DNA of 64,000 nucleotides, taken from positions 372,001 through 436,000 of the forward strand of contig CAWGKT010000017.1 of the NCBI GenBank assembly GCA_963823215.1, given 5' to 3'. Under the pieces are notes generated by a model, which worked only from the letters and a program-made list of their open reading frames with translations, ran no database searches and was not told the origin of the DNA. The number at the start of each line of letters is the position of its first letter. Position 1 is the first letter of the stretch. Positions 16,516-25,698 of this stretch are shown in pieces. The stretch comes from CAIWHR01 sp963823215. Lineage in GTDB: Bacteria > Pseudomonadota > Gammaproteobacteria > Burkholderiales > Casimicrobiaceae. A program made the position numbers and the translations under genes.

Positions 16516-18214
16516 GGCCGAGGCCGTGTAAAAACGCGGAGGTTGCCTCTATCGAAAAGTTGCCTATATTGAGGAAAGAGATTTCTTCGAGGTGGCAACA
16601 TGAAGCGATTCATCGAAGGCGAGGACCGAAGCCAGGTGACCTTGCTGCCGGCGTGTCTTGACGACTACGTTGAAGCCGAGAATCCGGTGCGCGTGGTCGA
16701 AGTCTTCGTTGATGGGCTCGACCTGGGCGAACTCGGCTTTGTGGGGGTTGCCCCGGCGGCGACGGGTCGGCCGGCGTACCACCCGGCGGTGCTGCTGAAG
16801 CTCTACATCTACGGCTACCTGAACCGGATCCAGTCGAGCCGCCGCCTGGAGCGGGAGGCGCAGCGCAACGTTGAGCTGATGTGGCTGACCGGACGGTTGC
16901 TGCCGGACTTCAAGACCATTGCCAACTTCCGCAAAGACAACGGGCCGGCGATCCGCAAGGTATGTCGCCAGTTCGTCGTGCTGTGTCGCCAGCTCAATCT
17001 GTTCAGCGAGGCGATCGTGGCCATCGACGGCAGCAAGTTCAAGGCGGTGAACAACCGGGACAAGAATTTCACGCCGGCCAAGATGCAGCGGCGGCTGGCG
17101 CAGATCGAAGAGAGCATCGCGCGCTACCTGACTGATATGGACACGGCCGACCGGGCCGAGCCCGAAGTGGCGGAGTTGAAGAAGGGCCGGCTGCAAGAGA
17201 AGATCGCGGCCCTGAAGGAGCAGATGCAGCGGCTCAAAATGCTCGAGGCGCAAATGCTCGCCAGCCCCGATCAACAGCTGTCCCTGACCGACCCCGATGC
17301 GCGCTCGATGAAGAGCCGGGATGGGGGCATCGTTGGCTACAACGTGCAGACGGCGGTGGATACCAAGCACCATCTGATCGTGGCGCACGAAGTCGTCACC
17401 GCGGGGATCGATCGCGAACAGCTGACACCGATGGCCGAACAGGCGCGCGCGGCCACGGGCATCGACGATCTGACCGTGGTGGCCGACCGCGGCTACTTTA
17501 AGAGCGAGCAGATCCGGCAATGCGACGCGGCCGGGATCACGCCGCTGGTGCCCAAGTCGATGACCTCCAACAGCAAGGCGGAGGGTCGTTTCGACAAGCA
17601 GGACTTCATCTACATCGCCGCAGACGATGAGTACCGCTGCCCAGCGGGGCAACGGGCCATCAAACGCTTTACCACCATCGAGGCCGGCTTGACCTTGCAC
17701 AAGTACTGGTCCTCGGCTTGCCCCCGGTGTCCGCTCAAGGCGCGCTGCACGCCGAGTCCCTATCGGCGCATTGCGCGCTGGGAACATGAAGCGGTGCTCG
17801 AGGCGATGCAGCTGCGGCTGGATCGGCAGCCCGAGATGATGCGAGTGCGACGACAAACGGTCGAGCACCCGTTCGGCACGATCAAGGCCTGGATGGGGTG
17901 GACCCACTTCTTGATGAAGACGCTGCCGCGCGTGCGCACCGAGATGAGTCTGCACGTCCTGGCCTATAACCTGAAGCGCGTGATGCGCATCCTGGGCATT
18001 GGCGTGATGATGCGCGCGATGAGCGCTTGAGCCGCAAAGGCTCGTATTTCGCCCGAAAAACGGACGTCCTCGGCCGCCTACGCCACCAAAACTGCGTATC
18101 CGCCTCTTACCGGTTACAGGAACGCGAAAACGGTCCGCGCAGACCCTCCAAAGTTGGGCTCGTCATCATCGCTCAACTCCGAATGTTTACGGGTGTTTTT
18201 ACACGGCCTCGGCC
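16516..18214 (+). mobile_element. IS1182-family insertion sequence, copy B
   Basis: 1699 bp with the same 20-bp perfect terminal repeats as copy A (16516-16535 and 18195-18214), in the opposite orientation. Together the copies form inverted arms around 5376-16515. Flanks are GGATGC and AGGAGC, with no target duplication seen at this copy or at the outer ends of the pair. The element interior appears identical to copy A. Confidence 0.92.
16600..18030 (+). CDS. IS1182-family DDE transposase (copy B)
   Basis: Protein identical to the 476-residue transposase at 3861-5291, with the same AIDGSKF, VVADRGYF and VEHPFGTIK catalytic blocks. It reads rightward, away from the cassette. The identical start context (ATG 84 bases inside the left repeat) and identical antisense frames show that the two copies diverged very recently or are kept identical by gene conversion. 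Confidence 0.93.
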   Translation: MKRFIEGEDRSQVTLLPACLDDYVEAENPVRVVEVFVDGLDLGELGFVGVAPAATGRPAYHPAVLLKLYIYGYLNRIQSSRRLEREAQRNVELMWLTGRLLPDFKTIANFRKDNGPAIRKVCRQFVVLCRQLNLFSEAIVAIDGSKFKAVNNRDKNFTPAKMQRRLAQIEESIARYLTDMDTADRAEPEVAELKKGRLQEKIAALKEQMQRLKMLEAQMLASPDQQLSLTDPDARSMKSRDGGIVGYNVQTAVDTKHHLIVAHEVVTAGIDREQLTPMAEQARAATGIDDLTVVADRGYFKSEQIRQCDAAGITPLVPKSMTSNSKAEGRFDKQDFIYIAADDEYRCPAGQRAIKRFTTIEAGLTLHKYWSSACPRCPLKARCTPSPYRRIARWEHEAVLEAMQLRLDRQPEMMRVRRQTVEHPFGTIKAWMGWTHFLMKTLPRVRTEMSLHVLAYNLKRVMRILGIGVMMRAMSA

Positions 18215-18388
18215 AGGAGCAGCCACTCGTTGGCGGCGCCCAGTACTTGATGGTCACGCCCCAGCTTCGGTAGTATCAGACATAGGCTGTACCTCGAGTT
18301 CAGATCGAATACCCGCAAGCCGCTCGAGTTGCCGAAATTCGCTCTCGGTTAAAATGCGCTCTTCAAGGATGGAGGGCACGGGTTCAAG

Positions 18389-18757
18389 ATGGCGCGGACC
18401 ATTCGGGCTCTGGTGGTCGACGACAACCCGGCGATTCGTGTGGCCGTGACCGAGATGCTCACGACCCTTGGCATGAAGGCCGGCTCCGCCGTCAGCGGGC
18501 GCGCGGCGTTGAAGCTGTGCGCTGGCGGGTGTCCATTTGACGTGATTCTTGCCGACGTTGTAATGGGTGATATTAGCGGCGTTCAGCTCGCAGAGACGCT
18601 TCGAGAGGCGTATCCCACGGTCCCGGTGATCCTCATGACTGGCCACGAGAGCCTCGCCGCCGGCGTGATCGATGCTGGTGCGAAGCCGCTCTTCAAGCCG
18701 TTCGGTGCGCTGCAGCTTATGCGAGTAATTAACGACGCATTATCGCGCCACGATTGA
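18389..18757 (+). CDS. Single-domain response regulator (CheY-like receiver)
   Basis: 122 residues, receiver domain only. The acidic pocket is ALVVDDNPAIR, the phospho-acceptor Asp is in FDVILADVVMGDISG, the switch Thr in VILMTGHES, and the conserved Lys in PLFKPFGALQL. There is no output domain, and no histidine kinase gene lies nearby, so it probably works by protein-protein contact with a distant partner. A purine-rich GGAGGG stands ~15 bases before the ATG. It lies just right of IS1182 copy B and may have been cut off from original neighbours. Confidence 0.86.
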   Translation: MARTIRALVVDDNPAIRVAVTEMLTTLGMKAGSAVSGRAALKLCAGGCPFDVILADVVMGDISGVQLAETLREAYPTVPVILMTGHESLAAGVIDAGAKPLFKPFGALQLMRVINDALSRHD

Positions 18758-19121
18758 CCGTTTGCCGTCCCCCACGAAGCAGTAAGAGGTCCCACTACTG
18801 CAACCTCCCTGGTACCGATTGGCCGCTGTGGGTCGAAACGCCAGTTCGATCTCGCGCCGGCAACGGCTGCAATCCGTCTCCTTCGGCCAACGACAACTGA
18901 TTGCCCAACTCAACCGGATGATGGTTGCCGCGATCTGACACTGGCCGTCAGATCAAGTCTCGGTTAAGACACCTCAAGATACGGCGAGATATCGCTGGCA
19001 CGCATAAATGGTGCGACCACTTTGCCGATATGATCCGGACCTTAAAGCCATTTCCCGTCCTGCCACGCATTTGCTGCAACGCACAACGGGGAACGTATGT
19101 GCCGTAGTTTGATGGGCGTCA
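18758..19121. other. Non-coding interval
   Basis: 364 bases. One stretch near 18820-18860 (GGCCGCTGTGGGTCGAAACG and following) resembles similar short relics at 15604 and 28265, but I cannot define a repeat unit. No gene, promoter or terminator could be supported. Confidence 0.4.
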
Positions 19122-19829
19122 ATGCGCTTCGACGTATGCCGAATAGCATCTAAACACGACTTGCGGGCGCCGTCTTGCGGCTCCCGTCAATCTGGACTGG
19201 GTGTGCAGGCCATTGACATCATCATAGGTGAACATCGCGCGTTGACTGCGGTGCTTCACGGCATGCTCTTCCTCCTGCGCCACGACCGCTATAGCATCTC
19301 TAAGCCAAACTTCGATCTGCTCGGCGCGATGATGCACTACATCCGGGTATTCCCGGAACGCCTCCATCATCCCAAGGAAGACGCATACCTGTTTAGGTTG
19401 CTTCGGCAGCGTGATTCCACCATCGCGCCACTGCTCGATACGCTAGAAGCGGAACATAGAACCGGCACAACAATGTTATGCGCGATGGAGCAGACGCTCG
19501 CCCGCTACCAGCAAGACGGTGGCGCACAGTTGCCGGCGTTCTACGAGGCAGTTGCCACGTATGCGGCATTCCACTATGCCCATGTGCGGGCTGAAGAAGA
19601 TGAAGTGCTGCCAGCGGCGGCGGAATTCCTCACGGCTGCCGATTGGATTGAGATTGACGCGGCGTTCGCCGGTCACACCAATCCACTGTTGGGCGCAGAA
19701 GCTGGATTCGAGTACGAAGAGCTGTTCCGGCGGATCGTCAGTCTGGCACCTGCGCCGCTCGGGTCCGGGCCGGAGGCTTCCGTGCAGGCGGCCACCAGCC
19801 CGCTGCAGGCCACTGAACTACGACGTTGA
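19122..19829 (+). CDS. Hemerythrin HHE domain protein
   Basis: 235 residues from ATG 19122; a start nearer the domain (about residue 30) is possible. The hemerythrin-like four-helix bundle is suggested by IIGEHRALTAVLHGM (helix 1 His), PERLHHPKEDAYLF (helix 2 HxxxE), LEAEHRTGTTML (helix 3 His) and FHYAHVRAEEDEVLP (helix 4 HxxxE/D). These would bind a diiron centre for O2, NO or redox sensing. The C-terminus is Pro/Ala-rich and non-conserved. It stands alone upstream of an IS110 element. Confidence 0.85.
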   Translation: MRFDVCRIASKHDLRAPSCGSRQSGLGVQAIDIIIGEHRALTAVLHGMLFLLRHDRYSISKPNFDLLGAMMHYIRVFPERLHHPKEDAYLFRLLRQRDSTIAPLLDTLEAEHRTGTTMLCAMEQTLARYQQDGGAQLPAFYEAVATYAAFHYAHVRAEEDEVLPAAAEFLTAADWIEIDAAFAGHTNPLLGAEAGFEYEELFRRIVSLAPAPLGSGPEASVQAATSPLQATELRR

Positions 19830-19920
19830 ATGATGATCATGTAGCCGGCCTCCTCGCCGCGGTTAGGCGGCGGGGTTAAAGTCAAGTTGGGAAATGGACT
19901 TTGACCCGAAGGAGACCGAC

Positions 19921-20979
19921 ATGAAATATTGTGGCATAGACCTGCATTCGAACAATAGTGTGGTGATCGTCAGTGACGAGGAAGATCGGATCGTGTTCAA
20001 CAAGCGGTTGCCGAACGATCTGGGGCAAATTCGTGCGGCGCTGGAGGCGCATCGGGAAGAGTTGGCGGGTGTGGTGATCGAGAGTACGTACAACTGGTAC
20101 TGGCTGGTGGACGGACTGATGGATGCGGGCTACCGGGTGCATTTGGCCCACCCGAGCGCGATCAAGAAGTACGAGGGACTGAAGCACAGCGGGGATTTCG
20201 CTGATGCGGCGTATCTGGCGCAGCTGCTGCGGCTGGGGTTGTTGGCGGAGGGTTACATCTATCCGCGCGCGGAGCGTGGGGCGCGGGACCTGGCGCGCAA
20301 GCGCATGCAGCTGGTGCGCTACCGCACGGCGCAGATTCTATCGATCGAGGGCATCTTGATGCGGCAGACGGGGGCCCGGATGAAGGGCGAGGCGGTCAAG
20401 CGGCTGACAGCCGAGCAGGTCGATGCGTTCGGGTTTGCGCCCGATGTGGCGCTGGCCGTGGAGGCCAACCGCGCGGTCAGCCAAGCGTTGGGGCAACAGA
20501 TCGAAGCGTTGGAGAGGCGACTCAAGGAACGGGTGAGCTTGCGCCCGGAGTATCGCCTGCTCAAGACCGTGCCGGGCATTGGCCAGACACTGGCGACTAC
20601 GATCATGCTCGAGACGGGCGCGATCGGTCGCTTTGCGCAGGTGGGCAATTTCAGTTCCTACTGCCGCTGCGTGGACAGCTTGCGGGAAAGCAATGGCAAG
20701 AAGAAGGGTGAAGGCAACACCAGGAACGGCAACAAGTACCTCGCCTGGGCGTTTGTGGAGGCAGCGAACTTCGCCCTACGCTACTGTCCGCAGGCCAAGA
20801 GCTTTTATGATCGCAAGAAGAGCAAGACGAATCGGGTCTTGGCGCTCAAGGCTCTGGCGCACAAGCTGGCGCGGGCGTGCTACCACATGCTGCGCGAGCA
20901 GAAGCCCTTCGATGTGCAGCCTGTGTTTCGGGTAACGGTTTGGCCAAAGGCGGTGAGCCAGGAAAGCGGACTGGTGTGA
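19921..20979 (+). CDS. IS110-family transposase (DEDD type)
   Basis: About 352 residues starting at ATG 19921, which has GAAGGAG 8 bases upstream. An in-frame ATG at 19894 is less likely. The RuvC-like DEDD residues are in YCGIDLHSNNSVVI (Asp), GVVIESTYNWYW (Glu) and GDFADAAYLAQLL (Asp-Asp). The Transposase_20 domain is in LLKTVPGIGQTLATTIMLET, with the family serine in NFSSYCRC. The C-terminal block NGNKYLAWAFVEAANFALRY fits the IS1111/IS110 group. Intact. IS110 elements have no long terminal repeats, so the element ends are not defined here. Confidence 0.9.
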   Translation: MKYCGIDLHSNNSVVIVSDEEDRIVFNKRLPNDLGQIRAALEAHREELAGVVIESTYNWYWLVDGLMDAGYRVHLAHPSAIKKYEGLKHSGDFADAAYLAQLLRLGLLAEGYIYPRAERGARDLARKRMQLVRYRTAQILSIEGILMRQTGARMKGEAVKRLTAEQVDAFGFAPDVALAVEANRAVSQALGQQIEALERRLKERVSLRPEYRLLKTVPGIGQTLATTIMLETGAIGRFAQVGNFSSYCRCVDSLRESNGKKKGEGNTRNGNKYLAWAFVEAANFALRYCPQAKSFYDRKKSKTNRVLALKALAHKLARACYHMLREQKPFDVQPVFRVTVWPKAVSQESGLV

Positions 20980-21426
20980 AACTACTTGAATGATTTGGAC
21001 GCCGCCTTTGCGCCATCTGAATGAATACAGAATGCTGAATCGCCCAAGCCATGAGCCACCAAAGGACTGGCGTCGTCATCGCGGCGATAGCCATAGGGAA
21101 TGCACGCAACCCCTTGGACATGGCTTGGCACCAAAGTTTCTCTGGGGTGGCACAAGCCACCAGGGCGGTCGCAGAGCATCGCGGCAAGCTTGATCCCGAC
21201 GGGTGTCTGGTGCGATTCAGTTCGCAACCGACAGAGTGAGAAAACGGGCGCGGTTAGAGTCTGTAGGAATGAAGGTGGCTGACGTTGTTGCAAAGTATTG
21301 AACGCAATTCATTTGCGACGATTTGGTATTGTCCTTGACTCCGGCCGGCTAATGGGCGTCCGCTCCACCGCACGCAGAAGTCTGCTTACGAGCAACGCGT
21401 ATGTCGACTTTGGGTCGAACTGGTCT
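20980..21426. other. Non-coding interval, probably IS110 3' flank
   Basis: 447 bases between the IS110 transposase and the IS3 end. A short perfect hairpin GGTGGC-ACAA-GCCACC lies near 21146-21161. No coding content was recognised. Part of it is probably the right end of the IS110 element, whose guide-RNA-type non-coding regions flank the transposase in this family. The exact boundary cannot be read. Confidence 0.4.
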
Positions 21427-21638
21427 TACCCACGAACGGTGGACACCTTACCAGGCGATTGCATCGCCTCGAACGGTAGCGGGGCCTCGTAGCTAATCGA
21501 TGAGTGCCGTCGCTGCCGGTTGTAGAACACTTCCATGTAATCGAACAAGCTGACGCGCGCATCGTCACGGGTCTTGTAGTCGCAGTGCATGACCAATTCG
21601 GTCGTGAGCGTGTGGAAGAAGCTCTCCATCGGCGCATT

Positions 21639-22931
21639 GACGCTCCTATGTCAAGAAGTGGCTACGGAGTCTCTCAGATCCGCGAGAATCAGCGGGTAGA
21701 GTTCGCGCACGATATAGCGCTTCAGGCAGCGCTGAATCTCTTTCGACGACAGGCCCTCGGCGGTCCGACGCACCACGTAAGCGCGAGTGCGGGCGTCGCT
21801 CCGCATCCGCACCATGGCGATGGTCCATAGGGCGTTGTTGGCCTCTCGGCTACCCCCGCGATTGAGTCGGTGGCGCTGCGTCTTGCCCGAAGATGCCGGC
21901 AAAGGGCTCGCGCCGCAAAGAGCTGCCAGCGCCGCATCATTACGCAGACGTTCGGGGTTGTCCCCCGCGACGACCATGAGCGTGGCGGCTGTGTAGGGGC
22001 CAACGCCGAACCTTTCGAGCAGCCGGTGGGCAGCGCGCCTGGCAAGTGTCTCGAGCATCGCATCCAGCTCGCGCAGCTCGGCCGCCAGGACCGTCCAGCG
22101 CTTCGCCAGGATGCGCAACGTGCGCGTCAGCGCCTCCAGAAGGGGCGTCGTTCCCAAGGGCCGCATCTGGATGCAGGCTTGCACGCAGTGTTCAGGCTTC
22201 GATTTCATCAGCTTCGAGCGAATCGAATCGGGCGCTGTCACCAGCAGGGCGCGCAGTTGGTTGATGGCCTGTGTCTTCGCTTTGACGGCACTGCGTCTGG
22301 CAACAGTGATGGCACGCATCGCCTCGACTACGCCCGATTGCAGCTTCGGGATCGCCGTGGCCTCGCCGGAGAGTACGGCGCGCGCGGCGTTCTCGGCATC
22401 CGTCGGGGTCGGACTTCCCTCGGAGACGTCGCTTCGACCGATCCGCCCGATTGACTTCCAGGACTTCGATGCCGGCGTCGCGCAGAACGCGCGCGAGCCC
22501 AGCACCGTAGGTTCCCGTTCCTTCAACGCCGGCTCGCCTGCACGCTCCGAATGAACGGCCCCACTGAAGAAGCTGTTGGTACCCGTGGAGTCCAACCGGT
22601 GCAACCAAGGTCCCGAGAACCTTACCGACTCCGTCAATCACGCACACCCACATGGGCGTCGAGGTGAGTATCGACCCCAAGAATGACTTCTCGCCCTTCT
22701 GTCGACTGTGCCATGAGATTCTCCTCGAGTGAGCTTGGCTCGTCTCGCCGATCCCAGCCGCAGGACAGGACACTCACGGTGCAGCGCAAAGCTCCTATCA
22801 GGTCACTGACGCCTGGCCCGGCAACGCACGGGGAACGCCGGTACCCAATCGACAGGTCAACACCAAGGCATTCAGCCAATCCCAGCACGAGTCAGATTGG
22901 ACCGGACGTTCAAGCTCATCCTAGACTGAGT
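21639..22931 (-). mobile_element. IS110-family element inserted in IS3 orfB
   Basis: Its extent is set by the reading frame of the host orfB: the codon GAC ends at 22932 and AAT resumes at 21638, leaving 1293 bases of foreign DNA with no evident duplication. That agrees with IS110 elements, which usually insert without long terminal repeats or sizeable target duplications. It contains one decayed transposase gene on the same strand as the host element. Confidence 0.85.
21651..22714 (-). pseudogene. IS110-family transposase, frameshifted
   Basis: It starts with MAQSTEGREVILGVDTHLDA (RuvC-like Asp). The frame changes near 22640 and continues IDGVGKVLGTLVAPVGLHGY and AGVEGTGTYGAGLARVLRD (Glu). 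It changes again near 22420 into TDAENAARAVLSGEATAIPK (Asp) and runs through FGVGPYTAATLMVVAGDN and PLPASSGKTQRHRLNRGG to LYPLILADLRDSVATS. A full ~350-residue IS110 transposase is present in pieces, with no part missing except by two frame changes. A different subgroup from the transposase at 19921. Confidence 0.88.
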
Positions 22932-23590
22932 GTCCCAACAATCACCCTTGCGACTCATGCTCTGCCGGATGCCATAGCGGTTGACGATTTCCCGGTAACT
23001 TCCGGTAGCGTACGTTGATCCCTGGTCGGAGTGCAGCGTTACCGGCGGACCCCGATGAGCGATCGCCATGTTCAACGCGTCCATCGCCAGCTGGGTGTCC
23101 AGAGTTCGGCTCATCGCCCAGCCCACCAGGGCTCTCGAGTACGCGTCCAGAACCGCAGCCAGGTACAGCCAACCTTCGCGCGTAGGGATGTACGTGATGT
23201 CGCTCAGCCAGAGGTCGTTGGGATGTTCGGACGTGAAGTCCCGGTTGATGAGGTTCGGCGAGGCCTTGGTCCTGCGGGAGTCGGTGGTCACGCGGAAGCG
23301 CCGGATGGCCTTGGGCAGGATCTCCGCCTTGTGCATCAACTTGGCCACCGTGTTGCGGCAGCACGGCACCGCTTGGGCCAGCAGCTCGACGTGCACCCTG
23401 GGAGCGCCGTACGACTCGCGGCTGGCCTGGTGGATCGTCCTGATACGAGCGGTGAGGTCAACCTGGCGCTTCTGGCGGTCGCTGGGACCGCGGTGCCGCG
23501 CAGCGTAGTACCCGCTGCGCGAGACCTGCAGCGCCTCGCACAGGGCCGGCACGCCGTACTGCCGTCGATGCTTCTCGACGAAGGCGTACT

Positions 23591-23884
23591 TCACTTCGCT
23601 TCCCGAGCGAAGTAGATGGCCGCTTTTTTTAAAATCTCGATCTCCATCTTGAGCCTTGCGTTCTCGCGACGCAGCTGCTCAAGACCCTCGACGGCCGATC
23701 GATCCGGCTTGGCGATGCCGGTCACCGCCTCCTTCTCGAACTCGAGCCGCCACGTTCGCAGCTGGCCGACGCGAACGCCCAGCTCCCGTGCCAGCTGGGC
23801 CTTGGGCTTCTCGCTCAACGCTGTCTGACGAACCGCTTCCAGCTTGAATTCCCGAGTCAATTTCCTGCGCGGCGTGTATTCCAT
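23591..23884 (-). CDS. IS3-family OrfA (helix-turn-helix)
   Basis: 97 residues from ATG 23884, preceded by a strong AGGAGG. It shows the IS3 OrfA layout: basic HTH (YTPRRKLTREFKLEAVRQTA, then AQLARELGVRVGQLRTWR) and a C-terminal leucine-zipper-like LEQLRRENARLKMEIEILKK. It overlaps orfB by four bases (GTGA), the usual junction where an OrfAB fusion is made by frameshifting. Intact itself, but its partner is broken. Confidence 0.88.
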   Translation of the reverse strand: MEYTPRRKLTREFKLEAVRQTALSEKPKAQLARELGVRVGQLRTWRLEFEKEAVTGIAKPDRSAVEGLEQLRRENARLKMEIEILKKAAIYFAREAK

Positions 23885-24069
23885 CGAACACCTCCTCAAG
23901 TAGTATTGCTCTCATTGAGGTGTCCATCAAACGTGGGTACCTTCAAACTGCGACCGTCGACGATCGGGCCGAGTACGGCCAGAACCGGCCATTCCGCCCT
24001 TCACTGCCAGCCTCCTCCTCGGCGGACGGCAGTAGAGCGTCCTCGGGCCGCCGGCGTCTTACAAGTCGG

Positions 24070-24696
24070 TCATCGGACCATTTTCAGTTCCTTGAAGCGT
24101 AGATACAGCTCGCGGCACACCCAGGCATCGGTCGCCGCGTAGGCGATTTGCTGCGGTGTCAAGCGGCGCGCAGCCCAGTTCGTAGTCTTTGTGCCCTTGG
24201 GGATGCGCGTACCCAGAAATATCCCGGCGAGATTCCGTACGCCCGTCTGCTTCAGGCCGTGGCGCTCCGCAACTTTGCCGAGATCTACCACCGATCTTTC
24301 GTCGAACTGGAATAGCTTTTTCAGGCTACGCATATCGTCGGTCACCGACACGCCCACCTTGATGATTTTCTCCAACGACAGGATCTCCCGCACCGCGGCG
24401 GAAAGGTCCTGCTGTTGGATCTGCAACAGATACACAGCACTCGCCGTCGCGAACTGTACGAGAGAAGGGAGGTAGCTCTCGCCCGGTCTGAAGGCGGGCC
24501 GTGTCTCGGTGTCAAAGCCGACTACGCTTTCCTGCAAGATGTCCTGCATCGCGCGCTCGAGATCCGGCTGCCCCGCAACGAGGTGCACCGAACCCTCGTA
24601 GCGCCGGATCGGCAACTCGATCATCTCCTCGCGCGAGATCCCTTTGCCGGATTCGGTTGGCGGCGCGGTGGCGGGTTCCCGACTCATACGCCGCAT
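24070..24696 (-). CDS. RNase D-like 3'-5' exonuclease domain protein
   Basis: 208 residues. DEDDy exonuclease motifs: VVGFDTETRPAFRPGE (Exo I, Asp and Glu), KVGVSVTDDMRSLKKLF (Exo II, Asp) and QQIAYAATDAWVCRELY (Exo III, Tyr-x3-Asp). The NWAARRLTPQQ segment is typical of RNase D and WRN-type nucleases. There is no HRDC domain, so it is shorter than E. coli RNase D (375 aa) and resembles stand-alone 3'-5' exonucleases of Burkholderiales. An internal ATG at 24684 is an alternative start. It would trim RNA or DNA 3' ends; the substrate is unknown. Confidence 0.87.
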   Translation of the reverse strand: MRRMSREPATAPPTESGKGISREEMIELPIRRYEGSVHLVAGQPDLERAMQDILQESVVGFDTETRPAFRPGESYLPSLVQFATASAVYLLQIQQQDLSAAVREILSLEKIIKVGVSVTDDMRSLKKLFQFDERSVVDLGKVAERHGLKQTGVRNLAGIFLGTRIPKGTKTTNWAARRLTPQQIAYAATDAWVCRELYLRFKELKMVR

Positions 24697-24782
24697 AGTA
24701 AGCTGGTTTCCCGATCCGAGTGGGCCCAGGTGGGTCCGTAAGAGCGGTCACGACCACAAACGATCTCGCTGCAAGAGGACCC

Positions 24783-25508
24783 ATGGCTCTCTCTGGCACT
24801 AAGCCACGCTGGCTTACTTTCGACTGTTATGGCACCTTGATTCAGTGGGATGAAGGTTTGCTGGCCGCCGTAGATAGGATCCTGAAAGGCCATCGGCAAC
24901 ATTCGATCGATCCGCGCACGCTGCTTGCGGTCTTCGATCGACACGAACACGCATTGGAGAGGGAACGACCACATCGGTCTTTTCGCGAGGTGGCAGGCAC
25001 GGCGCTCCAACGTGCCTTGGATGAACTGGGCGTGCCCGCTAATGAATCTGACGTTGACATCTTGACTTCCAGCATTGCACAGATGCCGCCCTTTCCTGAA
25101 GTCGTGCCAACCCTTAGGCTTCTGAAAGCAGCGGGTTTCAAACTTTGCATCATCGCCAACACGGATGACGACATCATCGCTGGCAACGTCGCGCAATTGG
25201 CGCGAACTATCGATCGTGTCATCACAGCGGAGCAGGCCCAAGCATATAAGCCCGCACGAGCGATTTTTGCCCACGCGCACCAGGCGCTCGGCGTTTCCGC
25301 CGCGGATGTCACACACATATGCGCCAGCCCAGTCTTGGACCTCACCGCTGCGCGTGATATCGGTTTTCGGTGTGTCTGGATCAACCGTGGCACAGGCCGG
25401 CAGCCGCCTCCCGATTACAGCCCGGATGCCGAATTGCCCACGCTTGCGGGGCTACCCCGTCTGTTTCACGAGGCAGGCTGGATCGAGGAAAGCGGAAGTG
25501 GGATCTGA
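24783..25508 (+). CDS. HAD hydrolase, haloacid dehalogenase type II-like
   Basis: 241 residues from ATG 24783. Motif I is WLTFDCYGTLIQWDEG, with nucleophile Asp and the Tyr-Gly-Thr typical of type II 2-haloacid dehalogenases. Motif II is LCIIANTDDDII (Asn/Thr in place of Ser-Asn), the Lys is in QAYKPARAIFAHA, and the acidic block is THICASPVLDLTAARDIGF. The loop has ASPVLD where dehalogenases usually have VASxxWD, so a phosphatase or other HAD activity is equally possible. Isolated, with no transport gene beside it. Confidence 0.8.
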   Translation: MALSGTKPRWLTFDCYGTLIQWDEGLLAAVDRILKGHRQHSIDPRTLLAVFDRHEHALERERPHRSFREVAGTALQRALDELGVPANESDVDILTSSIAQMPPFPEVVPTLRLLKAAGFKLCIIANTDDDIIAGNVAQLARTIDRVITAEQAQAYKPARAIFAHAHQALGVSAADVTHICASPVLDLTAARDIGFRCVWINRGTGRQPPPDYSPDAELPTLAGLPRLFHEAGWIEESGSGI

Positions 25509-25698
25509 TGGGCGTTGGTCGATGACCGGCCAAGAGGAGACGGTGAAGTCTTTCGCCCATAGCAGACATTCGAGCTGTCATTGGTTGGCTTGCGTTCAGT
25601 GTGCGTCAAGACGCTAGCGAGGGCGCGCGCGTGGTGTCGTAAGCTTCCCCATCAAGGCGAGACTCATGGAGTCGGCCTTTGTGTTTCCTTCATGCCGC

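Larger units (their letters stand above)
21426..23594 (-). pseudogene. IS3-family OrfB transposase, split by IS110 insertion
   Basis: The 5' part (22932-23594) carries KYAFVEKHRRQYGVPALCEA, the first catalytic Asp in NDLWLSDITYIPT and the second in VTLHSDQGSTYA, and ends at SRKGDCWD. The 3' part (21426-21638) resumes NAPMESFFHTLTTELVMH, with the catalytic Glu, and ends at PLPFEAMQSP. Joining the two parts restores the family motif DCWDNAPMESFF exactly, so the insertion point lies between bases 21638 and 22932. The GTG at 23594 is the likely orfB start. Confidence 0.9.
21427..23939 (-). mobile_element. IS3-family insertion sequence interrupted by an IS110 element
   Basis: The outer ends are inverted repeats TACCCACGaacGGTGGACACCT (left, from 21427) and TACCCACGtttGATGGACACCT (right, complement, to 23939). 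Removing the internal 1293-bp insertion (21639-22931) leaves ~1220 bp, a normal IS3 size. It carries orfA (23591-23884) and a split orfB on the minus strand. No target duplication was recognised. It is inactive because orfB is broken between its second and third catalytic residues. Confidence 0.87.
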
